A stretch of DNA of 64,000 bases from JAEXNA01 sp037189585 (GCA_037189585.1 JBBCJA010000010.1:1-64000), one strand, 5' to 3'. Positions 17,828-26,720 are shown, numbered from the stretch's first letter. Notes: generated from the letters alone by a model not told the origin. Program-made: numbers and translations.

Positions 17828-19243
17828 TCAGACCTCCGGCGTCTGGACAATCTTCAGGTCGGCGGCGAAACGAAGCGGAGCTCCGGTTTTGGCCTGTAGC
17901 TCCTCACGGGTCAGCCCGTCGATCATCTCCTCGACCAAGAAGCCCTGATCATCGATCGCGATGACGGCAAGATCGGTCACGACCCTAGTCACCGTTCCCG
18001 GCGCGGTGAGCGGGAATTCACACTCGGCCACCAGCTTCGGTTTGCCGTTCTTATCAGTATGAGTGGTCAGGATCATGGTGTTCTTGGCGCCGCGCGCCAG
18101 GTCCATGGCTCCGCCCATTCCGTTGACCTTTTCCCCCGGGATCATCCAGTTGGCCAGGTCTCCCTTTTGGCTCACCTGCAGAGCGCCCAGGATGGCCCAG
18201 TCCAGGTGTCCCCCGCGAATCATGGCAAAGGACATGGAAGAGTCGAAGATGGAAGCGCCGGGATTGAGGGTGATGGTCTCTTTACCGGCGTTGATCAGGT
18301 AATACTCCACCTGGTCTTCGGTGGGATAGGGACCGACCCCCATCACTCCGTTCTCCGAATGCAGGCGGATGCCGCGTTCGGCCGGGAGATAGTCGGCCAC
18401 CAGAGTGGGAACACCGATCCCGAGATTGACATATCCGCCGTCCGGCAAAGTCTGAGCGGCGCGCCAAGCCATCTGACGGCGGGTCATCGGCTTGGAGACA
18501 GGCGAGATGGCGCCGCCGCCGGAGCCTTCCGGCTGGGCCAGGGTGACCTTCTCGAGCGGGTTATCGAACTTTTGACCCTGGAAAATCTTCTGCACGAACA
18601 CCCCGGGCAAGTGCACTTCATCCGGGTCGATCTCTCCGGCGGGAACCAGGTGTTCAACCTCGGCGATGGTGACCTTGGCGGCCATCGCCATCATGGGGCT
18701 AAAGTTCCGAGCCGACTTCCTAAAAATCAGATTCCCTTCGGTGTCGCCCTTGAAAGCCCGGATCATGGCGAAGTCGGCGTCGATGGCGGTCTCCATGATG
18801 TAGGTCCGACCATCTTTCTCCAGCGTCTGCTTGCCTTCGGCGATGGGAGTGCCCACTCCAGTGGGGGTAAAGAAGGCCGGAATGCCGGCGCCTTTGGCGC
18901 GGATCCGTTCGGCCAGAGTCCCTTGAGGGGTCAGCTCCACCTCCACCTGCTTGGACAGAATCTGCTCTTCGAGGTCGGGGTTACCGCCGACGAACGAGCA
19001 GATACACTTTTTCACCTGGCGGTTCTTCAACAGAAGCGCCAGTCCACGACCGGCGTTACCACAGTTATTACTGATGACGGTGAGGTCTTTGGTACCTTTG
19101 CGACCGAGTTCGGCGATCATATTCTCGGGGATGCCGCACAAGCCGAATCCTCCGAACATGATGCGGGCTCCGTTGGGAACCTCGGCCAGCGCCTCCTCGA
19201 CGCTCTCGACAACTTTGCTGTTTTTGACCTGAACTTGACTCAT
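17828..19243 (-). CDS. fused 3-oxoacid CoA-transferase (A and B subunits, SCOT-type)
   Basis: 471 aa. Residues 1-235 are the A subunit (IMFGGFGLCGIPENMI; SFVGGNPDLE; GAGIPAFFTPTGVGT). Residues 251-471 are the B subunit (GGYVNLGIGVPTLVADYL). They are joined by a Gly/Ser linker at about 238-250. The catalytic glutamate that forms the glutamyl-CoA intermediate is Glu297 in SENGVMGVGP. The enzyme moves CoA from succinyl-CoA to acetoacetate or a related 3-oxoacid. In many bacteria these halves are separate genes (ScoA/ScoB, AtoD/AtoA); fusion is the eukaryotic SCOT arrangement, also found in some bacteria. ATG 19243 is chosen because AGGAGG is 7 nt upstream. It overlaps the dehydrogenase gene by 4 nt. 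Confidence 0.94.
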   Translation of the reverse strand: MSQVQVKNSKVVESVEEALAEVPNGARIMFGGFGLCGIPENMIAELGRKGTKDLTVISNNCGNAGRGLALLLKNRQVKKCICSFVGGNPDLEEQILSKQVEVELTPQGTLAERIRAKGAGIPAFFTPTGVGTPIAEGKQTLEKDGRTYIMETAIDADFAMIRAFKGDTEGNLIFRKSARNFSPMMAMAAKVTIAEVEHLVPAGEIDPDEVHLPGVFVQKIFQGQKFDNPLEKVTLAQPEGSGGGAISPVSKPMTRRQMAWRAAQTLPDGGYVNLGIGVPTLVADYLPAERGIRLHSENGVMGVGPYPTEDQVEYYLINAGKETITLNPGASIFDSSMSFAMIRGGHLDWAILGALQVSQKGDLANWMIPGEKVNGMGGAMDLARGAKNTMILTTHTDKNGKPKLVAECEFPLTAPGTVTRVVTDLAVIAIDDQGFLVEEMIDGLTREELQAKTGAPLRFAADLKIVQTPEV

Positions 19244-20751
19244 TTCCATACCTCCTGGGGGAATCCGGGACACGGGTTGCGGTCGACCTCTCCAAACGGT
19301 TTGGAGAGCGAGGCGACCGGATAGGCGCAATACTCGGGAGCGAGCAGGGCCGCGGGGCGGTGGTTTCCAGACTTGCCGGTCCCTCCGAAGGGGAGCCGTC
19401 CGGAAGCGCCGTTGGTGGCTCTGTTCCAGTTGACGATGCCGCTGGGAACCTCATCGAGAGCGCGACGAAAAGTGGTTTCTGATTCGGAGAAGATGGAGAA
19501 GGCCAGGCCGTAGTCGGTGTCCTGGGCGCGGCGAAAAGCCTCGTCCAGGTCGACCACCTTCTCCAGAGTGAGAGCGGGTCCGAAGACCTCTTCTCTCAAG
19601 TAAGGGTGATGCGGGTCGTAGCAGTCCACACGGTGCAGGCAAGCCCCTACCCCGCAAACTCCGCCAGAAGATCGGAATCCGGCCAGCGTGGTCAGGCCCG
19701 ATCCGGGGGCCTCAGCGACCTCGAGCTCTCGAGTGAAGGTGCGTAGCGCGCTTTTCGAAGCGAGCGGCCCCATGAAGTTTCCGGGTTCCATCGGGTCCCC
19801 GCTGCCCAACGCGTTGGCGGCAAGCGCCAACCTCTCTTGCAGCGCCTCGAAGTGCTTCCCGGTGGCGATCACGCGGGCCGTCCCGGTGCATCGTTGGCCG
19901 GTGGTGAGGTACGCGCCGGTGATGAGTTCAGAGACGGTCTGCTCGAGGTGGGCGTCGTCGGACACGATGACGGCGTTCTTCCCTCCCATCTCCAAGGCCA
20001 GAATCTTGTGGGGGTCTTCCAAAGTCAGCTTCTTGAAGTGAAGGCCCACGGCCCAAGAGCCGGTGAAGAGGATCCCACGCACCAGAGGATGGGCGACCAG
20101 GTGGTCGCCGGCCTGGCGGGTCATCGGCAAGAGGTTGAAGACACCCTCGGGGAAGCCCGCCTCGTGCAGCGCCTCGGTGTAGACCTGCCCGACCCAGGGC
20201 GTGATCGAACTCGGCTTGAAGACCACCGTGTTGCCGGTCATCAAAGCGGCGATGATGTGCCCGTTGGCCAGATGAATGGGGAAGTTGTAGGGTCCCACCA
20301 CCGCCATCACGCCGTGGGGACGGTAAGTCCAGAAGCCTCCGGTCAATCCGGCGGGGTGGACGTCTGCCACCCGCTGAGCGGCCTCCCCCAACGTCACGTC
20401 GATCTTAGCCACGCAGGCGTCGGCCTCGGCCAAGCCTTCGGAGTAAAGCTTGCCCATCTCCGAGGTGATGGCGAGCGCGATAGCCTCTCTTCGTTTTTTC
20501 AAACTGTCCTTGAAGCGAAGCAAGACCTCTTTGCGTCCTTCAAAGCCCAGGGCGCGCCAAGCGGAGAAAGCTCGATGTGCCGCTTCCACGGCCAGACTCA
20601 CCTGGCTGACCTCGGCCGGGTGAATCCGCAACACTCTTTCTCCGGTGTGGGGATTCTCCGTATCGAAGCTTGCCGGCGACTCGGTGACCGGCTGCCAAGC
20701 TCCTTCGATATAGACGCCCAGATAGGTCGGGCGTGAAACAATCTGCGTCAT
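19240..20751 (-). CDS. AstD-like semialdehyde dehydrogenase (NAD(P)+-dependent ALDH)
   Basis: About 503 aa. Catalytic residues of the aldehyde dehydrogenase superfamily are all present: Asn156 in GPYNFPIH, Glu254 in ALEMGGKN, and Cys288 in TTGQRCTGTAR. The C-terminal NRATNGASGRLPFGGTGKSGNHRPAA segment is the signature of the N-succinylglutamate 5-semialdehyde dehydrogenase (AstD) branch. It should oxidise a terminal semialdehyde of an acylated or similar amino acid to the acid. It lies between the transaminase fusion and the CoA-transferase with short spacing, which fits a degradation route that makes the semialdehyde by transamination. The ATG at 20751 is used; a GTG at 20781 is possible. 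Exact substrate unknown. Confidence 0.87.
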   Translation of the reverse strand: MTQIVSRPTYLGVYIEGAWQPVTESPASFDTENPHTGERVLRIHPAEVSQVSLAVEAAHRAFSAWRALGFEGRKEVLLRFKDSLKKRREAIALAITSEMGKLYSEGLAEADACVAKIDVTLGEAAQRVADVHPAGLTGGFWTYRPHGVMAVVGPYNFPIHLANGHIIAALMTGNTVVFKPSSITPWVGQVYTEALHEAGFPEGVFNLLPMTRQAGDHLVAHPLVRGILFTGSWAVGLHFKKLTLEDPHKILALEMGGKNAVIVSDDAHLEQTVSELITGAYLTTGQRCTGTARVIATGKHFEALQERLALAANALGSGDPMEPGNFMGPLASKSALRTFTRELEVAEAPGSGLTTLAGFRSSGGVCGVGACLHRVDCYDPHHPYLREEVFGPALTLEKVVDLDEAFRRAQDTDYGLAFSIFSESETTFRRALDEVPSGIVNWNRATNGASGRLPFGGTGKSGNHRPAALLAPEYCAYPVASLSKPFGEVDRNPCPGFPQEVWK

Positions 20752-20811
20752 CGCGCAACGTTCTCGTTCCGTATGCCTCACCCTCTCACGGTATCTCTGG
20801 CCGAGAGCGCG

Positions 20812-23800
20812 TTATCTGCCGGCAATCAAGACTTCGAGAGAACGTGTCAAAAGGTCCCATCCTTCGGTCAATCGGTTGAGAGGACAGAAGAGAAGCTTTC
20901 CTCTTCCATCGAGAGGTATCGCCCCGGCGAGTTCCGGGTGCTCACCATATAGCACGCCGCTACCGCGGAAGGTATCTCCCGAGTCGCCCACCATGCGGTC
21001 GATCTCGTAGAGCCTTGGGTCGTCCCTGTAAGGTCTCAGAAGCCGTAGCTGCTCCCTTAGGCGTAAGCAAGACAGCTCGTCTCCATCCCAGGTGGAGATG
21101 AGCATCAGAGGCTTGTCCAGGTAGTACTTGTCGTTGACCAGGACGTGGCCGACCTGTCCTCCTCCGAACATCGTCAACAGATCGGGCAGTACTCCGGTCG
21201 CCTGGCAGTAGAACAGCTCGCGGCTACCTCGGTAAGCCCAGGCGGAGGACTCGTTCATGACCAGAGGCACACCGGTCTCGTCGCAAACCTGACGTAGAGC
21301 CCTGAGAAACCTTACCGAAAGGCGCCGCCCGGTCATCTGCTGGACGGGCTCCACAGCTAGACCCAAAATGGACTCAGGCTGAGCTAGCAGGCCCTTAAGA
21401 CGGGTGAGGCAGCTCTTCTCCTCCACAGTGAGCTCTCCGTCGGAATTCTTGAACGGGTCGCCTAAGACATGGGGATAGGGCAGATGGTGCCAGGGGAAGT
21501 AGCCGCCGAACTTCGGGTCGGACAGGCTTCGAGCGCAAGCGGTGACACCGCCCCAGAAGCTTCCCTCGAAGGAGATCATGGTCTGCGCACCCTTACGAAA
21601 GTAGATCAAGCACTTGACCAGCTTATCCACTGCCTCGTCCCGCCCGGAGGCGAGGTAGAGATGGCCCAGAGGAGAGACCGAGCGGAGCCACTCCACGTAG
21701 CGCGTCATGTTGGGCGTCCACCAGTTGCACAGACTGTTCTTGTTGATCGCGGCCAGGTCCCAATCGACCCAGGAACTCCGGTCGAGCAAACCGCCGGTCA
21801 GGCTCTCCACCCCGTGCGACCAGTCCAAAGCCGGATGCGCGTGAGGATACAAGGGGGTGGAGAGATAGATGCACGGAGCCTTGTCCTCGCCGTAGTCTTC
21901 GGGGAAGTAGGCGAGCTCGGCGGCTCCGTAGGAACGATTGATCCCGCTCATCGCATCGGCGGCGCCAACCCTATTGCGGCTTCGAATCCCCTCGTATCCA
22001 TAATTGCGGGCTCGGAAAATCTGACGCCGCTTGAGGCGCAAGCCCACTCCCTGTCCACGGCACTCATGGCTCACGAGGAGGTCGGCGGAATAGAGATGGG
22101 TCAACTCTCCACGCGCGGCATCCTCATCTGGACCGCGCACCTCGGAGAATTCTTCTAAAGGGGCGGTGATCTGGAAGCCGACCACCCTTTTCCCGTCCAG
22201 AGCGACCGAGCAGACGGAGCCCTCGGCTTTCACAGCGGCATGAAGGAACTCCTCATCGTCCATTCGGGCCGGTTCGTAGATCTCGGCTTCCAGCGCCATA
22301 ATGTCGTCTTTATAGTCGGCCCAGTTCTCCTCGGTCAGGTGGCGGATCTTGACCGCTTGGCGAGCTGCCACATAGCGCAAGAACTCTAGCCAGGTGATTC
22401 TTTCGGCTTGGTGGTGCTCGGCGAAGTTCGCCATCGGGTCGGGCTCGAGAAGATAGGCGACTTCATCGTGACGCTCTGGAGTCAATTCGGAATACCAGCG
22501 CAAGATGCCCGCCCAATCGGCCGTGTCTAACTCTTCCATACTCGCCGGAACGCCGTACTTAGGGCCTTTCTCGGCAGGCCATGCCTTGGAATAGCTCTGG
22601 GGCATTTCCTTAGGCCCCTGGTCTCTCAAATGGACCAAAGTCGCCCTGATGGCCTCGAAGATGTGGTCGAGCTCACTAGCGCTGGTGGCTCTTTGAATAC
22701 GAAATCTCAAAGTGACTTCACCGGCGATGTAAACCATATAGCCATGGTGAAACCGCTGGTTGACGAAGCTATTGGCGTACTCGGCATCAGACATGTCGAA
22801 GGCGAAGGCCATGCCCGCGGCTCGAGGATGAGAGATGAGCGAGAATTCGTCAGCGAGCTCAAAGAGGCGAACCCTAACCGCATCTCCCAACGCGAGCAGC
22901 GACTCTTCCTCGACACTTGCCGCGTTGATGTAGCCGCGCATGAAAGATGCCGCGTGGGCGGTGGTCGGAAAGGGGTCGGGCATCGAGGAGATGACCGCGC
23001 CGACCTGGCATTTTTTGGCCAGGGTGATAAAGTCCGGAGGCAGCGGGTCTCCTTGAGAGTCCTTGAGATTGAAGCTATTGGACCAGAGGTGATGGCCTCC
23101 TAGTCCGAAACCCGTCTGGACCTCATCGAAAATGAGAGCCACACCCATGGAATGCGTCATCACGCGAAGAGTTTGAAAGAATCGGTGGCTGGCGAAGCGG
23201 TCTCCGCCCTCGCACTGCATCGGCTCAATCGAGACCGCGTTGACCTCATCGGTCAGAATGTGAGCATGGACCTCCATAAGGCTTGCCACTTCGGCGGCCA
23301 GCAGAGGGTCGGCGTCGGCGTCAAAGCTCGGTGGAACGAACTCCGGGTCAGCGGCGTTCTCCCAGGCCGCGAGCCACTCGGAATGCGCCTCTTTGACCAG
23401 GTGAGGCTCTTTATCCTCGGGGAACTCCGCCCAAAGCGTTTGGAACCCGTCAAGTTCGAAGGGCAGTCGCTTGGAGGGGTTCCAGGAAGAGAAGAGCGCC
23501 AGCATGGTTCGTCCATGAAAGGAGCCCTTGAAGCAGACGACTTTCTTTCCACGAAAAGGGTATTTGAGTCCGGCCATGTGGAGGGCTTTTTCCCAGGATT
23601 CCGTGCCGGAATTACACCAAACCACATGCCCGAGTCCTGGAGGAGCCCATCGCAGGAGCAGAGCCTTGAGCGCCTGTTCGGCCGGAACGGTCTCCTGACG
23701 ATAGTCGACATTCTGAAAGCTCTCGGGGTGGGCGGTGACTCCACGCAGAGCGGTTCCGTTAAAGCCGAGGAGGTGAGAAGCGATCTGCGAGGAGGCGTCC

Positions 23801-24324
23801 AGGAGCAGGACGGAAGGGACTTCTCCGTCGGTATCGACCGAGGCCAGATAATTGGTCTGGCTCCGCCTATAGTCAGCCACCACGGCTTTCTTTTCCTTGA
23901 CCAGAAAATCGCCCCTATAAGTACGCCGCAAGAACTGTTCGGAGAGCGGAAGCTCCTTTTCGAAGGCACCACCGGGAGTGCGAGGTTGAGTCCAGGTTCT
24001 GGTCTCCTCCCGTCCGAGTTTCCGAGGATTCTCCTGAGCCAAGAGGTCGAAGAGAGCCCGTATTCTCTCTCGCCAGTGGTCCACGTCGACCGCGGGAACG
24101 AGCTGAGGCAGCTCCAACCATCCGTCAAAGCCGGGAGCCAGTGCACTGGGAAGGCGGCTCGCGATATCCTGAGTTGTCAGATCGCGCCCGAAGAATCGAT
24201 ATCCGCTCAGTGCTTGGGGGCTCAAACGAAGCGGCTGCGCCGCCCCTTCCACGGTAAATCCGAAGAAACCCCAACGGTTAGCGATCTCCTCGACGATCGG
24301 TGCTAGCTGCTCGGTCGCGCTCAT
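20812..24324 (-). CDS. giant fusion: class III aminotransferase - GNAT acyltransferase - degenerate class III aminotransferase
   Basis: 1170 aa in three parts. (1) Residues ~150-570 form a class III PLP aminotransferase: NSGTESWEKAL (238-248), IFDEVQTGFGLGG (398-410, Asp400 for the PLP nitrogen), TLAKKCQVG (434-442, Lys437 or Lys438 as Schiff-base lysine). The KKCQV form resembles L-lysine 6-aminotransferase. (2) Residues ~656-830 form a GNAT domain with the acyl-CoA loop CRGQGVGLRLKRRQ (755-768). (3) Residues ~840-1170 repeat the aminotransferase pattern (ASGRDEAVDKL; FEGSFWGG; FGGGQVG) but Asp is Asn1024 and the lysines are Gly1054-Gly1055, so this half should be inactive. Residues 1-150 are unassigned. 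Next to AstD-like and CoA-transferase genes, a diamino-acid degradation role is inferred. Confidence 0.85.
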   Translation of the reverse strand: MSATEQLAPIVEEIANRWGFFGFTVEGAAQPLRLSPQALSGYRFFGRDLTTQDIASRLPSALAPGFDGWLELPQLVPAVDVDHWRERIRALFDLLAQENPRKLGREETRTWTQPRTPGGAFEKELPLSEQFLRRTYRGDFLVKEKKAVVADYRRSQTNYLASVDTDGEVPSVLLLDASSQIASHLLGFNGTALRGVTAHPESFQNVDYRQETVPAEQALKALLLRWAPPGLGHVVWCNSGTESWEKALHMAGLKYPFRGKKVVCFKGSFHGRTMLALFSSWNPSKRLPFELDGFQTLWAEFPEDKEPHLVKEAHSEWLAAWENAADPEFVPPSFDADADPLLAAEVASLMEVHAHILTDEVNAVSIEPMQCEGGDRFASHRFFQTLRVMTHSMGVALIFDEVQTGFGLGGHHLWSNSFNLKDSQGDPLPPDFITLAKKCQVGAVISSMPDPFPTTAHAASFMRGYINAASVEEESLLALGDAVRVRLFELADEFSLISHPRAAGMAFAFDMSDAEYANSFVNQRFHHGYMVYIAGEVTLRFRIQRATSASELDHIFEAIRATLVHLRDQGPKEMPQSYSKAWPAEKGPKYGVPASMEELDTADWAGILRWYSELTPERHDEVAYLLEPDPMANFAEHHQAERITWLEFLRYVAARQAVKIRHLTEENWADYKDDIMALEAEIYEPARMDDEEFLHAAVKAEGSVCSVALDGKRVVGFQITAPLEEFSEVRGPDEDAARGELTHLYSADLLVSHECRGQGVGLRLKRRQIFRARNYGYEGIRSRNRVGAADAMSGINRSYGAAELAYFPEDYGEDKAPCIYLSTPLYPHAHPALDWSHGVESLTGGLLDRSSWVDWDLAAINKNSLCNWWTPNMTRYVEWLRSVSPLGHLYLASGRDEAVDKLVKCLIYFRKGAQTMISFEGSFWGGVTACARSLSDPKFGGYFPWHHLPYPHVLGDPFKNSDGELTVEEKSCLTRLKGLLAQPESILGLAVEPVQQMTGRRLSVRFLRALRQVCDETGVPLVMNESSAWAYRGSRELFYCQATGVLPDLLTMFGGGQVGHVLVNDKYYLDKPLMLISTWDGDELSCLRLREQLRLLRPYRDDPRLYEIDRMVGDSGDTFRGSGVLYGEHPELAGAIPLDGRGKLLFCPLNRLTEGWDLLTRSLEVLIAGR

Positions 24325-24543
24325 GCGATAACTCCTTCAAAGCGGCCTCACTGGGCCTAGAGTCGGCGATTTCTCGGGCCCCGGAATGATGCCTGCTTCC
24401 GCCTCTGAGCGAGCTACGGGGTGCCCCAGGAAGTTCTGGCCCCCTCGACGGGGGCGCTTCTTCGGTTCCTCGATGACTTCGTCCGCCGACTTTTCGCCTC
24501 GCTTTGATGCTCCTTTGACGCTGGTCGACTAGCCTGGAAGCCC

Positions 24544-25926
24544 ATGGTCTACGAATTCGGTCCAAGCTTAATTCCGTCACGAAGCCTAACCACACAAGCC
24601 AGCCGCTGGTTCTCCACGCTGCTGGCTCTATTGCTGGTCCTATGGGGCACAACGACCACGCTCGCGCAAGAAAAGGAGAGCGACTGGCTGCCGCTTGACT
24701 CGCCTGACCTGTGGACTCCCGCGGCGCTCTACACCATGCCCGAAACCTACTTGTTCCTCGGCGAGCTCCACGGCACGGTGGAGACGCCTCGCCTGGCTCT
24801 GGGACTCGTCAGTGCGCTACGAGCCGAGGGGTTCGAGGCGGTGTTGGCCGTCGAATGGCCCACCGACCTCCAGGCTTCCATCAATGCGACGCGCTGGGAA
24901 GCCTTGCGCTCGGAACCCTTATTTCGGGCTGCCGACGGCCGGACCAGCCAGGCCATGATAGCGATCGTTCGACGGGCGATCGAGGAGGGAATTCCCGTTC
25001 GCTGCTTTGACCAGGCCGCGCGCACCAGCAACGAGCGAGAGGTGGGGATGGCTATCAATCTCGTCAAGATCGCTCAGGAGTTCCCCAAAGCCAGAATCGT
25101 GGTACTCACCGGCAACTACCACAGCCGCCGATCGGAAGAGTCGGCTGAACCGCACCACACCGCCTCGGCGGCCGACCATCTGGCGGGAACCGGAGCCTCG
25201 GTGCTCTCCATCCGAGTGACGGCGGAGCAGGGCCAAGCCTGGAATATCACCGGCGAGCGCGGCGAGCACCCAGCAGGCGAACCGCTTTCCGAAGCTCCCG
25301 CGCCGGCCTACCGCCGCTTTCGAGGACTCGTCGAGCACCATCAAGCTCGCCTGCACCTGCCCCGCTTCACCCCCTCTCCACCCTGGGCCGAAGATCTGCT
25401 CGAACTCTCCAGGGCTGTCGACCTTTCGGCTGACGACAACCCGGAGCTGGGCGAGATGTTCAAGGCTGATCAAACCTTCCGCACCAGTGGTGAAAACATC
25501 GATTGGTCCAAGCGGCAACTCGAGGACACCGAGCGCCGGGGCCGCACCCGCGAGCTACTCCTCCAAGGCCAGATTCGCACCAGGCAAGACTTCTGGCACG
25601 CTGCTTTTATCTTTCAGCACGGTCAGACCCCCGAGGACTTCCTGATGGCGCATACCCTGGCCTGCGCCGCGATGGTCAAAGGTCATCCCCAGGCGTCCTG
25701 GATCGCGGCGGCCTCGCTGGACCGATACCTGGGCTCGATTGGCCGGGCTCAGATCTACGGAACTCAGTTCCGCGTAGAAGGGGAAACGCGCTACTCTCAG
25801 GGCGATTTCAACCGGGAGCTGATCCCGGATTCCTTACGCGAAACCTTGGGGGTCCCGAAGCTCGAGCAACAGGTCGAGCAGATGCGCAAGTTTCAGGAGA
25901 GTCTCGACGCCAAAGCCCAGCCTTGA
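24544..25926 (+). CDS. exported ChaN-like (haem-uptake/EreA fold) protein fused to a DUF6624 domain
   Basis: 460 aa. An N-terminal hydrophobic segment (WFSTLLALLLVLWGTTTTLAQ) is a Sec signal. Residues ~65-270 look like the ChaN/TIKI-related fold: TYLFLGELHGTVETPRLALGLV, VLAVEWP, IVVLTGNYHSRR, with the GELHG and GNYHS histidines as likely ligand or catalytic residues. Residues ~300-430 fit DUF6624: ADQTFR, DWSKRQLEDTERRGRTRELL, FWHAAFIFQHG, AASLDRYLGSIGRAQIYGTQF (the YGTQF end is diagnostic). Joining these two domains is uncommon in my knowledge. It ends exactly where the convergent 3D-domain gene ends (25926/25927). Confidence 0.75.
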   Translation: MVYEFGPSLIPSRSLTTQASRWFSTLLALLLVLWGTTTTLAQEKESDWLPLDSPDLWTPAALYTMPETYLFLGELHGTVETPRLALGLVSALRAEGFEAVLAVEWPTDLQASINATRWEALRSEPLFRAADGRTSQAMIAIVRRAIEEGIPVRCFDQAARTSNEREVGMAINLVKIAQEFPKARIVVLTGNYHSRRSEESAEPHHTASAADHLAGTGASVLSIRVTAEQGQAWNITGERGEHPAGEPLSEAPAPAYRRFRGLVEHHQARLHLPRFTPSPPWAEDLLELSRAVDLSADDNPELGEMFKADQTFRTSGENIDWSKRQLEDTERRGRTRELLLQGQIRTRQDFWHAAFIFQHGQTPEDFLMAHTLACAAMVKGHPQASWIAAASLDRYLGSIGRAQIYGTQFRVEGETRYSQGDFNRELIPDSLRETLGVPKLEQQVEQMRKFQESLDAKAQP

Positions 25927-26493
25927 CTACTTGGGAAAAACTTTGATGGTGACGGGACGGACGCCCCACTGATAGCATTGACCCAGGGTGGGAAACCAGA
26001 CGTCGATTTTATTGCCGACGATGGCGCCACCGGTGTCGGCGGCCACTCCCCAGCCGTAGCCAGGAATGTACAGCTTGCTACCCATCGGAATCACGCGTGG
26101 GTCCACAGCAACGATACCCGGGGCCGTGGCACGTCCACTGGCGGTATAGCCATGAATGCAATAGGAGTAAGCCTGAACTGTGAGCGAACGTCCGCCGGTG
26201 GGGGCGTTGCCGTTACCGGCACCAGCCACGGCTTCCTCGGTCTTTTCGACTTTGGGGCGCGGAGGGTTCAACTTGGCGGCGCCTTCTTTGAACATCTTGG
26301 AAAGCTCGACGCCAAGCTGCTCCGAGGGGGAAACCGGAACGATGGTGGTTCCAGGATTGATGGTCTTCGACATCGGGACGACGGCGGTTCCGATGGGCGC
26401 GGTCTCAGCCGCGACTTCATTCCAAGGTTGCGCGAAACTGACGGAGACAAAACTCACAAGTGCGGCAAAGCAAAGTAACGTAGTATTTTTCAT
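25927..26493 (-). CDS. exported 3D-domain protein (RlpA/MltA-like double-psi barrel)
   Basis: 188 aa. The signal peptide MKNTTLLCFAALVSFVSVSFAQ should be cleaved after SFA. A proline-rich linker follows (about 65-100), then a C-terminal 3D domain with the three conserved aspartates Asp131 (VAVDPRVIPMGSKLYIPGYG), Asp153 (AADTGGAIVG) and Asp164 (NKIDVWF). This double-psi barrel domain is found in lytic transglycosylase-like and Rpf/YabE-like cell-wall proteins, so a peptidoglycan role is likely. Cys112 and Cys173 may form a disulphide. A GGGAGTAGG stretch precedes the ATG. It is followed upstream by the 48-bp repeat array. Confidence 0.9.
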   Translation of the reverse strand: MKNTTLLCFAALVSFVSVSFAQPWNEVAAETAPIGTAVVPMSKTINPGTTIVPVSPSEQLGVELSKMFKEGAAKLNPPRPKVEKTEEAVAGAGNGNAPTGGRSLTVQAYSYCIHGYTASGRATAPGIVAVDPRVIPMGSKLYIPGYGWGVAADTGGAIVGNKIDVWFPTLGQCYQWGVRPVTIKVFPK

Positions 26494-26692
26494 GACCTAC
26501 TCCCAGAAAGCGAGCGACCAACCCAAAAGGCCAGCTCGCCGTGATCAGGCTCCCTCGGAACCTCAAACTAGTCTGGCCCAAGAAGAAGTGTCTTAAACCC
26601 TGCCCCTACTAGCTCTAGTAGATCCTTTGTTCGATCTTCAGATGCAAGGCTTGTAACCGCGCGCTTTCTAGCATCCAAAATTATTCAAAATT

Positions 26693-26706
26693 GATGAATA
26701 TTCATC
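26693..26706. promoter_or_regulatory. perfect 14-bp palindrome, possible operator
   Basis: GATGAATATTCATC reads identically on both strands. It lies in an AT-rich patch about 200 bp upstream of the 3D-domain gene start and just before the 48-bp repeats. Perfect palindromes of this size are typical operators of TetR, MarR or LacI-type dimers. No matching -35/-10 pair is convincing nearby, so the role is inferred only. Confidence 0.35.
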
Positions 26707-26720
26707 GCTTCCGCGCTATG

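Noticed and set aside
18059..19324. 421-aa frame opposite the CoA-transferase
   Set aside because: Antisense to a gene with clear catalytic residues; composition is that of a mirrored GC-rich frame.
20779..20781. GTG at 20781 as start of the AstD-like gene
   Set aside because: The GAGAGG before it is too close to act as a ribosome-binding site; the ATG at 20751 fits the family's N-terminus better, though neither has a strong site.
23152..24306. 384-aa frame opposite the aminotransferase fusion
   Set aside because: Antisense shadow with no domain signal; the minus-strand gene is well supported by motifs throughout.
24325..24543. Gene or structured RNA in the divergent gap before the ChaN-like gene
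   Set aside because: The 124-aa minus frame here runs into the fusion gene out of frame and has no family features; no stable hairpin stands out.
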